A stretch of 5,147 nucleotides of DNA, taken from positions 1 to 5,147 of the forward strand of contig JASLXW010000313.1 in assembly GCA_030740135.1 (NCBI GenBank). The letters are read 5' to 3'. The position numbers and the translations under genes were made by a program. Source of the stretch: Nitrospinota bacterium. Lineage in GTDB: Bacteria; UBA8248; JACPRG01. Shown here one piece after another: positions 1 through 5,147 of this stretch; the first letter of the stretch is position 1, and each line of letters starts with the position of its first letter. The notes beneath the pieces are model-generated. The model made no database searches, had not been told where the DNA came from, and saw nothing but the letters and a program-made list of their open reading frames with translations.

Positions 1-31
1 TTCGACATTTTGAACCCTTGCGCCGTCCTGT

Positions 32-47
32 CCCCGCTCGGGCGGGG
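32..47. other. GC-rich inverted repeat downstream of the class II aldolase gene
   Basis: CCCCGC (32-37) and GCGGGG (42-47) form a perfect 6-base stem with a 4-base loop, 33 bases beyond the aldolase stop. On the minus-strand transcript it is not followed by a U run (the next bases are ACAGGACGG), so it is not a standard intrinsic terminator. The transcript just before it is extremely C-rich (C11-U-C8), which would suit Rho loading; that is inference only. Bases 1-80 contain no gene that I can support. Confidence 0.4.
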
Positions 48-63
48 GGGGAGGGGGGGGGGG
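44..63. repeat. G8-A-G11 tract downstream of the class II aldolase gene
   Basis: Eight G (44-51), one A (52) and eleven G (53-63) on the plus strand, in the non-coding stretch after the aldolase stop. The 7-base sequence CCCGCTC occurs on both sides (33-39 and 72-78). The tract could fold as a G-quadruplex on the plus strand; its exact length is a likely sequencing uncertainty. Confidence 0.85.
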
Positions 64-80
64 AACCGTAACCCGCTCCG

Positions 81-791
81 TTATTCCTTCGATTTCGCGA
101 CCCGGGCCGCATACGCCGCCCAGGTGCATTCGACGAATTCGCTGAACTCGATCCCGTGGGTCAGCCCACCCTCGAGATGGTCCGCCTCAATGGGCCTCGG
201 GTCTCCCGCCAACCCGGCCGTAAGCTGCAATTTGGCCGTGTCTTCCAGGGCGATCAGGACCGTGACGGACTCCTCGATGGAGCCGCCGACGCAGACCACC
301 CCGTGACCGGCCAACAGAAGGGCGGGCGTCCCGCCCAGGGCCTCGGCCACTTCCTGACCCAGCGCCGGGCCGTCGATCTGCCCCGGGTTGCCCAGAACGC
401 GGACCTTGGGCGCGAAGATCGTCCCCCGGTGTCCTATCGGCAGGATGTCCGTCCCCGACACGCTGAAGGCGACGCTGGTGTGCGGATGGGCGTGGGCCAC
501 GGACCGGACGTCCGGCCGGGCCTTATAGATCTCGGTGTGGATGAACCGCTCGCCCGGCGGCTTCAATTGGCCCTCGACCACTTCGCCGCTTCCGTCCATG
601 ATCGTGAGGTGTTCCGGCGCGAGGTCGTCGAAGGTCTTCCCCAGGTGGTGAATGTGGCCGATGATCAGGTAGCGGTCCGGTTCGTCCAGCCGGACGCTGA
701 CGTGTCCCAGGTTCAGCTCGAACGCGCCATAGGCCGAGAGAATCTGGTGGGCGAGAAGCAGCTTGTCTCTCAACTCAGGACTTGCGGTCAT
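81..791 (-). CDS. Class II aldolase/adducin-family protein (probable metal-dependent aldolase or decarboxylase)
   Basis: A 236-residue protein, the usual length of a single-domain class II aldolase (the family of L-fuculose-1-phosphate aldolase, ribulose-5-phosphate 4-epimerase, methylthioribulose-phosphate dehydratase and some aromatic-acid decarboxylases). Visible landmarks, numbered from the ATG at 791: the N-terminal NLGHVSVR motif at 27-34; PPGERFIHTEIY at 78-89 with the probable catalytic Glu81; HAHPH at 100-104 supplying two metal-ligand histidines (H100, H102); and LLLAGHGVV around H163, the third ligand. The active site is therefore complete, consistent with a cytosolic Zn or other divalent-metal lyase; there is no signal peptide or membrane segment. 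The C-terminal helix with W224 and Y227 is also typical. The substrate cannot be read from sequence, and the neighbours (tRNA charging and modification) give no pathway clue. A GTG codon at 794 directly precedes the ATG; I chose the ATG because AGAGG lies 8 bases upstream of it. It has its own promoter. Confidence 0.9.
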   Translation of the reverse strand: MTASPELRDKLLLAHQILSAYGAFELNLGHVSVRLDEPDRYLIIGHIHHLGKTFDDLAPEHLTIMDGSGEVVEGQLKPPGERFIHTEIYKARPDVRSVAHAHPHTSVAFSVSGTDILPIGHRGTIFAPKVRVLGNPGQIDGPALGQEVAEALGGTPALLLAGHGVVCVGGSIEESVTVLIALEDTAKLQLTAGLAGDPRPIEADHLEGGLTHGIEFSEFVECTWAAYAARVAKSKE

Positions 792-799
792 CACTTTCG

Positions 800-804
800 C
801 CTCT
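800..804 (-). promoter_or_regulatory. Ribosome binding site of the class II aldolase gene
   Basis: AGAGG on the minus strand, with 8 bases to the ATG at 791 and only 5 to the GTG at 794. This spacing favours the ATG start. The site is part of a small palindrome, CTCTTTAAGAG at 801-811. Confidence 0.65.
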
Positions 805-827
805 TTAAGAGTTTATGTAAAAGTAAC

Positions 828-856
828 ATTATAACACATTGATATTATTGTATCAT
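828..856 (-). promoter_or_regulatory. Sigma70-type promoter with extended -10, driving the class II aldolase gene
   Basis: On the minus strand a perfect -10 hexamer TATAAT lies at 833-828, preceded by TGT at 836-834, giving an extended -10 (TGnTATAAT). Seventeen bases further upstream is ATGATA at 856-851, which matches four of six positions of TTGACA and overlaps the queG stop codon. Transcription would begin near 821, leaving a leader of about 30 bases before the ATG at 791. The segment from about 810 to 865 is strikingly AT-rich compared with everything around it. A 5-base inverted repeat, TGATA at 840-844 and TATCA at 851-855, covers the spacer and the -35 and could be an operator half-site pair, but it is short. 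That this is a housekeeping-sigma promoter is inferred from the consensus match. Confidence 0.7.
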
Positions 857-2100
857 ATTGCCTTAACAACTGTTTCCTCCGATGAAACCCCGGCCTGGGT
901 CAGGGCGCCCGCCCCCCGGTCGCGGCCCTCGATCTCATGAATTGCCTGAACGATTTCATCCCGGACCTCCCGGTCCTCCTCCGAGGCCAACCGTCTCCTC
1001 AAAAGGTTTTCGGCTTCCGCCCCGCCAAGATTCCCCAGCGCCCAGGCGGCGTGTCCGCGAACGATGGGCTCCGGGTGGTCCAAGGCCCCGCCGAGGGGCT
1101 TTACCGCCCTCCCCTCTCCCGCCCCCGAGTTGCCCAGGGCGACAGCGGCGTTCCTGACGATTCCAGCCCACCGGACGCGCCGGAGGGGTGAGCCCTCGAA
1201 GCGGCGGCCGAAGGTCTCCTCGTCCATCTCCAGGAGCTCGACGAGCGAAGGGGCGTCCAGGCCCTCCCGCGGCCGGAAATCCCGGTTGGCCGAAACGGGG
1301 ACGTCCCCATTATAGGGACAAACGCTCTGGCAGTCGTCGCACCCGAAGACCCAATTTCCCATCAACGGCCGCATCTCGCGCGGAATCCACCCCCGAAGCT
1401 CGATGTTCAGATAAGAGATGCACCGCCTGGCGTCCATGACGTAAGGCCGGACGAGGGCGCCCGTCGGACAGGCCCGGATGCACCGGTCGCACGTTCCACA
1501 GAGGTCGCCTTGAGGCTCTCCGGCGGGCAGGGCCACGTCGAGGAGCATCACGCCGAGGAAAAACCATGAGCCGAGGCCGGGATTGAGAAGGAGGGTGTTT
1601 TTCCCGATCCAGCCCAACCCGGCGCGCGCGGCCCACTCCCGCTCAAGAACGGGTCCGGTGTCCACGTAGCACTTCACCGCCCGCCCCAGGCGCGATTCCC
1701 CGACGGTCCGCGCCAGCTTCAAAAGCCGCTTCCGGACCCCCTTGTGATAATCGCGCCCCCACGCGTACCGGGAAATCGCCCCGATCAGGCCCCTGCCCTC
1801 TCCCGCACCGGCCCCCCCCCCCCCCCCCGCCGGCGAGATTCCGGTGTGGTAGTTCATGGCGACCGTCACGACCGATTCGACTTCCGGCCAGACCTTCCGG
1901 GGGTCTTTTCGGGAATCCCGGTTCCGGTGGAGATAAGACATCCTCCCGCCGAAACCGCGGTCCAGCCAGCCGTCGAGATAGTCCCCCCGGGCCAGGGACG
2001 CCGCCCGCGCAATCGCCAGGGCGTCGAATCCGAGCGCCCTGGACTCCCGGTGCAGGATCTCTACAAGCCGGCCGGCCTGCCCGGGCGTCAATCGGGACAT
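853..2100 (-). CDS. queG: Epoxyqueuosine reductase QueG with C-terminal HEAT-repeat tail
   Basis: This 415-residue protein carries the QueG hallmarks. QueG is a cytosolic cobalamin and iron-sulfur enzyme that reduces epoxyqueuosine to queuosine at the wobble position of tRNA-Asp, -Asn, -His and -Tyr. Visible in order: the N-terminal domain (1-90); RYAWGRDYHKG (111-121); CYVDTGPVLER (144-154) with the conserved Asp147, the likely proton donor; GWIGKNTLLLNPGLGSWFFLG (163-183); the ferredoxin-like cluster cysteines C201, C204, C207, C211; and the second set C227, C254, C257, C261 (CDDCQSVCP). Both 4Fe-4S sites look complete. Residues about 311-390 form HEAT/PBS-lyase-like helical repeats (RNAAVALGN, HAAWALGNLG), as in the longer QueG forms. 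The start has a good Shine-Dalgarno and lies 5 bases after the glyS stop, implying co-transcription with glyQS. Odd: a Gly-rich insert (residues 91-101) before RYAWG is encoded by a run of 17 G. Confidence 0.95.
   Translation of the reverse strand: MSRLTPGQAGRLVEILHRESRALGFDALAIARAASLARGDYLDGWLDRGFGGRMSYLHRNRDSRKDPRKVWPEVESVVTVAMNYHTGISPAGGGGGAGAGEGRGLIGAISRYAWGRDYHKGVRKRLLKLARTVGESRLGRAVKCYVDTGPVLEREWAARAGLGWIGKNTLLLNPGLGSWFFLGVMLLDVALPAGEPQGDLCGTCDRCIRACPTGALVRPYVMDARRCISYLNIELRGWIPREMRPLMGNWVFGCDDCQSVCPYNGDVPVSANRDFRPREGLDAPSLVELLEMDEETFGRRFEGSPLRRVRWAGIVRNAAVALGNSGAGEGRAVKPLGGALDHPEPIVRGHAAWALGNLGGAEAENLLRRRLASEEDREVRDEIVQAIHEIEGRDRGAGALTQAGVSSEETVVKAI
1812..1828. repeat. 17-base C/G homopolymer inside queG
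   Basis: Seventeen uninterrupted C on the plus strand, i.e. G on the queG coding strand. It encodes the last base of Ala91, five Gly codons (92-96) and the first base of Ala97, and queG is in frame at this length. It lies in a non-conserved loop between the N-terminal domain and RYAWGRDYH. Such a tract is prone to slippage in replication and in sequencing, so its length is uncertain. Confidence 0.9.
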
Positions 2101-2105
2101 CCGCG

Positions 2106-4274
2106 CTACTCCCGGGAAACGTTCGAGAAGATTTTCCGAAAATCCGCGACCTGGGCGAACAGGCCCCCGATAGAGGCAAGCAGGCTGAGGCGATTATTCC
2201 GCAAATCCGCGTCCTCCGCCATGACCAGAACGTCGTCGAAGAACTTGTCCACCGCCGGGCGCAAGGAGGCGATCTCCCGAAGGGCGTCGGAGAACTCCTG
2301 ATTCTCGATTCGGGACCTGATCCTTTCGCCCCGCTCCTGAAAGGCCATATTGAGGGCCTTTTCGGCCTCATCCTGGAAGAGGTCTTCCCGGACTTCCCCC
2401 AGGTTCTCTTCGGGAATGATGTTCATGACCCGTTTGAACGTCGTCGTCAGCGGCTCGAAATCCTCCTCCTCAGCAATCGCCGACAGGGCCTTCAGACGCA
2501 ATTTGGCATCCAGGACATCACAAGATCCGGTCCGGGCATCGAGAACCGCGCGGACGAGATCGACGCGGAACCCATCGGCGAGCAGGAGGTTTTCGAGTCT
2601 GGACATCAGAAAATCCCGGGAATCGGTCGCCAGGGTCTCGGGGTCAGGATTTTTCAGCCGCTCCGCCAGGAGTTTCGCGGCCTCGCGAATCAACGCGTGA
2701 AGGTCGAGTCTGTAACCGTGCGCGAGGATGGTCCCCAGCACCCCCCTCGCCGCCCGCCTCAGGCCGAAGGGGTCCGCCGAGCCGGAGGGGAGCTTCCCGA
2801 GCCCTACGTACCCGACAATGGTGTCGAGCTTGTCGGCAATCGCCACGAAGGCCGCCGGTCCGGCCGAGGCGAACCCCTCCTCCGCGCCTCTCGGGCGGTA
2901 GTGCTCGTCGATGGCCCGGCAGACGGCCTCCTCTTCCCCGGAGAGCCGGGCGTACTCCCTGCCCATGATTCCCTGGAGCTCCGGAAATTCGTAGATCATC
3001 CGGGTTTCAAGGTCGGCCTTGCAGAGCCACGCGGCCCGGGTCGTCCGCTGAGCCTCGTCCGGCGCGAGCCTTCCGGCCAGCCATCGGGCCAATTCGACAA
3101 CCCTCTCAACCTTCTCGAAGGAGGTGCCGATATCCTTTTGAAATATAACGCCTTTTAGTAATTCAACATAATCCTCAAGCGGGCGCTTGACGTCCTCCCG
3201 GTAGAAGTAGGCGGCGTCCGACAATCGGGCGCGCAGGACGCACTCATACCCCTTCCGGATAACGTCCGGGTTTCCCGCGCGCGTGTTGCTGACGGCGACA
3301 AAATTCGGCAGACGCGCCCCCCCCCCTGCCCCCTTTCCGTTGATGACGGAAAAGTACCGCTGGTGATGCTTCATCGTCGTGATCAGGACTTCCCGGGGCA
3401 GGTCCAGATACTCGGATTCGATGGCGCCCAGGATGGGCGTCGGGTATTCCACCAAGCCGGCGACTTCTTCCAGCAGGTCGTCGTCGGGGAGGATCGCCCC
3501 GCCGGCTTCCCGTGCGGCGGCTTCGGCCAACTGCCGCGTGAGGGCCGTCCGCTCTTCCGGATCGACGATCACGAACCGCTCCCGGGCCTCTTCGATATAT
3601 GCCTCCAGGCCTTCGACGCCGAACTCCCCGGGCGCCATGAACCTGTGGCCCCGGGACCGATCCCCGCTCGCGACGCCGCCCAGCTCAAACGGGATCACCC
3701 GTCCGCCCAGGATTGCGACGATCCAGTGAATGGGCCGCGCGAACCTGAGATCGCCGTCCCCCCACCGCATGGATTTCCGGAACCCGAGCGCCTGAATCAG
3801 CGCGGGCAATCGCTCGGGAAGGACTTCCGCCGCCGGGCGGCCTTCCTCTTTCCTGACGGCGGAGACGTACTCCCCCTTCCCGGTCTCGACGATCTCGAGC
3901 GACTCGACGGCGACGCCCTGGCCCTTGGCGAATCCCAAGGCGGCCTTGGAGGGATTGCCCGACTCGTCATACGCCACGCTCTTCGCCGGGCCCATGACGC
4001 GCTCCTCGAGGGATTCCTGCGATTCGGCCACGTCCGAGACCGCGAGGACCAGCCGCCGAGGCGTGCCGAGCGCGCGGGCCTCCCCGTGGGCGATCCGGGC
4101 TTCCGCCAGGGTTTTCTCCGCCAGACGGCAAAGGTCCTCGAAGGCCCGCCCAAGAAACCCCGAGGGGATCTCCTCCGTACCGATTTCGAGGAATAAATCG
4201 TCAGCGGGCATCCGTTGGGCGTCCGGTTCGGTTACGGGTTTTACGGGGGTGGATTTCAGACAGCGGCGGGCCAT
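2106..4274 (-). CDS. glyS: Glycyl-tRNA synthetase beta subunit
   Basis: Beta subunit of the bacterial alpha2beta2 glycyl-tRNA synthetase; it binds tRNA-Gly while the alpha subunit carries the class II catalytic core. Numbering from the ATG at 4274 (722 residues): LFLEIGTEEIP at 27-37, the family N-terminal signature; FRKSMRWG (165-172) and RFARPIHWI (177-185); TTMKHHQRYF (299-308); an HD-domain-like middle with GIMGREYA (435-442), DEHYRPRG (456-463), ADKLDTIVG (480-488) and DPFGLRRAARG (501-511); and an all-helical anticodon-binding C-terminus ending in FFDDVLVMAEDADLRNNRLSLLA (678-700). E. coli GlyS has 689 residues. Coordinates give the longest reading frame, bounded by an in-frame TGA just upstream. 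The ATG at 4211 (701 residues, MPADDLFLEIGTEEIP) fits the family better, because residues 1-21 look like non-homologous leader; neither start has a strong Shine-Dalgarno. The gene follows glyQ by 28 (or 91) bases. A G10 run lies at codons 317-320. Confidence 0.96.
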   Translation of the reverse strand: MARRCLKSTPVKPVTEPDAQRMPADDLFLEIGTEEIPSGFLGRAFEDLCRLAEKTLAEARIAHGEARALGTPRRLVLAVSDVAESQESLEERVMGPAKSVAYDESGNPSKAALGFAKGQGVAVESLEIVETGKGEYVSAVRKEEGRPAAEVLPERLPALIQALGFRKSMRWGDGDLRFARPIHWIVAILGGRVIPFELGGVASGDRSRGHRFMAPGEFGVEGLEAYIEEARERFVIVDPEERTALTRQLAEAAAREAGGAILPDDDLLEEVAGLVEYPTPILGAIESEYLDLPREVLITTMKHHQRYFSVINGKGAGGGARLPNFVAVSNTRAGNPDVIRKGYECVLRARLSDAAYFYREDVKRPLEDYVELLKGVIFQKDIGTSFEKVERVVELARWLAGRLAPDEAQRTTRAAWLCKADLETRMIYEFPELQGIMGREYARLSGEEEAVCRAIDEHYRPRGAEEGFASAGPAAFVAIADKLDTIVGYVGLGKLPSGSADPFGLRRAARGVLGTILAHGYRLDLHALIREAAKLLAERLKNPDPETLATDSRDFLMSRLENLLLADGFRVDLVRAVLDARTGSCDVLDAKLRLKALSAIAEEEDFEPLTTTFKRVMNIIPEENLGEVREDLFQDEAEKALNMAFQERGERIRSRIENQEFSDALREIASLRPAVDKFFDDVLVMAEDADLRNNRLSLLASIGGLFAQVADFRKIFSNVSRE
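2109..2113 (-). promoter_or_regulatory. Ribosome binding site of queG
   Basis: GGGAG on the minus strand with 8 bases to the ATG at 2100. It lies inside the last codons of glyS, whose stop is at 2108-2106. This fixes the queG start and suggests translation of the two genes is coupled. Confidence 0.7.
3317..3326. repeat. 10-base C/G homopolymer inside glyS
   Basis: Ten C on the plus strand (G on the coding strand), encoding Gly317-Gly319 plus the first base of Ala320. It falls in the loop after KHHQRYFSVINGK and before LPNFVAVSNT, where E. coli GlyS is shorter, so the run corresponds to a small Gly-rich insertion in a variable loop. Confidence 0.85.
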
Positions 4275-4302
4275 CGCGCGGTCTCAGGCGTTTTCAACGA
4301 CC

Positions 4303-5147
4303 TCATCCATCCGACGCAACGGGCGCGGCGGCCTTCGCCCCCGTGAGCAGCGGGAACCCCATTTTCTCCCGCGCCTCTATATAGGCTTCGGCGCAACGCC
4401 GGGCGATCTTGCGAATGCGGCCGATGTAGGCCGTCCGCTCGGAGACGCTGATGGCCCCCCGGGCGTCCAGGACGTTGAAGAGGTGCGAGCACTTGAGGCA
4501 ATGGTCATAGGCCGGCAGGACGATTTCGCCCGCCTCGAGGAGCCGCAGGGCCTCGGCCTCGTGGAGGTTGAACAACTCCAGGTGCGTCTTCACGTCGGCG
4601 GACTCGAAGTTGTAGGCCGAGAACTCGACCTCGCTCCAGTGATGGATGTCGCCGTACCGGATGCCCGCGGTCCAGACCAGGTCGTAGACATTCTCCACGC
4701 CCTGAAGGTACATGGCGATGCGCTCCAGGCCGTACGTCAGCTCGACCGAGACGGGCTTGAGGTCAACGCCCCCGGCCTGCTGGAAATACGTGAATTGGGT
4801 GATCTCCATCCCGTCCAGCCAGACCTCCCAACCGAGCCCCCAGGCCCCCAGTGTGGGCGACTCCCAATCGTCCTCGACGAAGCGGATGTCGTGGGCGAGC
4901 GGATCGATCCCCAGGGCGACGAGGCTGTCCAGATAGGTCTGCTGAGCCTCCAGGGGGGAGGGTTTCAGGATCACCTGGTATTGGTAATAGTGCTGGAGTC
5001 GGTTGGGGTTTTCGCCGTACCGGCCGTCGGTGGGCCGCCGGGAGGGCTCCACATAGGCCGTCTTCCAGGGCTCCGGACCCAGGACGCGCAGGAACGTGGC
5101 CGGGTTCATCGTCCCCGCGCCGACTTCGATGTCGTAGGGCTGTTGGA
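4303..5147 (-). CDS. glyQ: Glycyl-tRNA synthetase alpha subunit (5' end outside window)
   Basis: Alpha subunit of the alpha2beta2 glycyl-tRNA synthetase, the catalytic class II core that forms glycyl-adenylate and charges tRNA-Gly with the help of GlyS. The reading frame is open to the window edge: the codons upstream of the Met at 5109 read [12 protein letters not shown], a strongly conserved GlyQ stretch, so Met5109 is internal and about 20 N-terminal residues lie beyond 5147 (first full codon at 5145). About 280 residues are visible, against 303 for the E. coli protein. Counting from Met5109: [20 protein letters not shown] (22-41), the class II motif 2 region; [20 protein letters not shown] (74-93); [15 protein letters not shown] (97-111); [10 protein letters not shown] (125-134), motif 3; and [23 protein letters not shown] (211-233). 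The C-terminal tail after GFPLL (251-255) is Ala-rich and unconserved. Its promoter and any leader control lie outside the window. Confidence 0.97.
   Translation of the reverse strand, partial: QQPYDIEVGAGTMNPATFLRVLGPEPWKTAYVEPSRRPTDGRYGENPNRLQHYYQYQVILKPSPLEAQQTYLDSLVALGIDPLAHDIRFVEDDWESPTLGAWGLGWEVWLDGMEITQFTYFQQAGGVDLKPVSVELTYGLERIAMYLQGVENVYDLVWTAGIRYGDIHHWSEVEFSAYNFESADVKTHLELFNLHEAEALRLLEAGEIVLPAYDHCLKCSHLFNVLDARGAISVSERTAYIGRIRKIARRCAEAYIEAREKMGFPLLTGAKAAAPVASDG

Noticed and set aside
32..47. Hairpin as an intrinsic terminator of the aldolase gene
   Set aside because: No U run follows the stem on the transcribed strand, so it is listed only as an inverted repeat.
792..794. GTG at 794 as the aldolase start
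   Set aside because: It is adjacent to an ATG at 791 that is better spaced (8 bases) from the AGAGG ribosome site; the difference is one residue.
156..842. Plus-strand open frame (228 codons) opposite the aldolase gene
   Set aside because: It is antisense to a gene with complete active-site motifs, and its product has no recognisable motif.
1643..2371. Minus-strand open frame (242 codons) overlapping glyS and queG in another frame
   Set aside because: Both overlapped genes are conserved proteins. This frame gives Arg/Pro/Gly-rich low-complexity sequence; it matters only as the frame reached after a one-base gain in the queG G tract.
3133..3175. Internal promoter in the AT-rich patch of glyS
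   Set aside because: TTGAAT and TATATT are present but only 13 bases apart, too close for a sigma70 promoter; no better pair was found.
3363..4196. Long plus-strand open frame (277 codons) opposite glyS
   Set aside because: It is the antisense shadow of a conserved glyS region; its translation shows no recognisable domain, and long antisense frames are expected in GC-rich DNA.
5107..5109. ATG at 5109 as the glyQ start
   Set aside because: The upstream codons in the same frame encode the conserved GlyQ stretch [12 protein letters not shown], so this Met is internal and the gene continues past the window edge.

Overview
The window is GC-rich bacterial DNA carrying four genes, all on the minus strand, so transcription runs from the right edge to the left. 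The heterotetrameric (alpha2beta2) GlyQ/GlyS type of glycyl-tRNA synthetase shows that the source is a bacterium. The strong G/C bias, the long C/G homopolymers and the sequence of the proteins would fit an environmental lineage such as Nitrospirota, Nitrospinota, NC10 or a deltaproteobacterium-like group, but nothing here fixes the phylum.

Layout in transcription order: (1) glyQ, glycyl-tRNA synthetase alpha subunit, enters from the right edge without its first ~20 codons and ends at 4303; (2) glyS, beta subunit, 4274 (or more likely 4211) to 2106; (3) queG, epoxyqueuosine reductase with a C-terminal HEAT-repeat tail, 2100 to 853, starting 5 bases after the glyS stop; (4) a class II aldolase/adducin-family protein, 791 to 81. 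The first three are tightly spaced and look like one translation-related operon: GlyQ and GlyS charge tRNA-Gly, and QueG performs the last step of queuosine synthesis on the wobble base of the GUN tRNAs (Asp, Asn, His, Tyr). The fourth gene is separated from queG by an AT-rich gap of about 60 bases with a strong sigma70-type promoter (extended -10 TGTTATAAT) and its own Shine-Dalgarno, so it is probably a separate transcription unit with a metabolic role.

Bases 1-80, downstream of the aldolase gene, hold no gene; they contain a small GC hairpin and a G8-A-G11 tract. No RNA gene, insertion sequence, CRISPR array or prophage signal was seen. Apart from the unusual homopolymer tracts (17 G on the coding strand inside queG, 10 G inside glyS, and the tract at 44-63), this is ordinary housekeeping sequence; I found no convincing evidence of an undescribed system.
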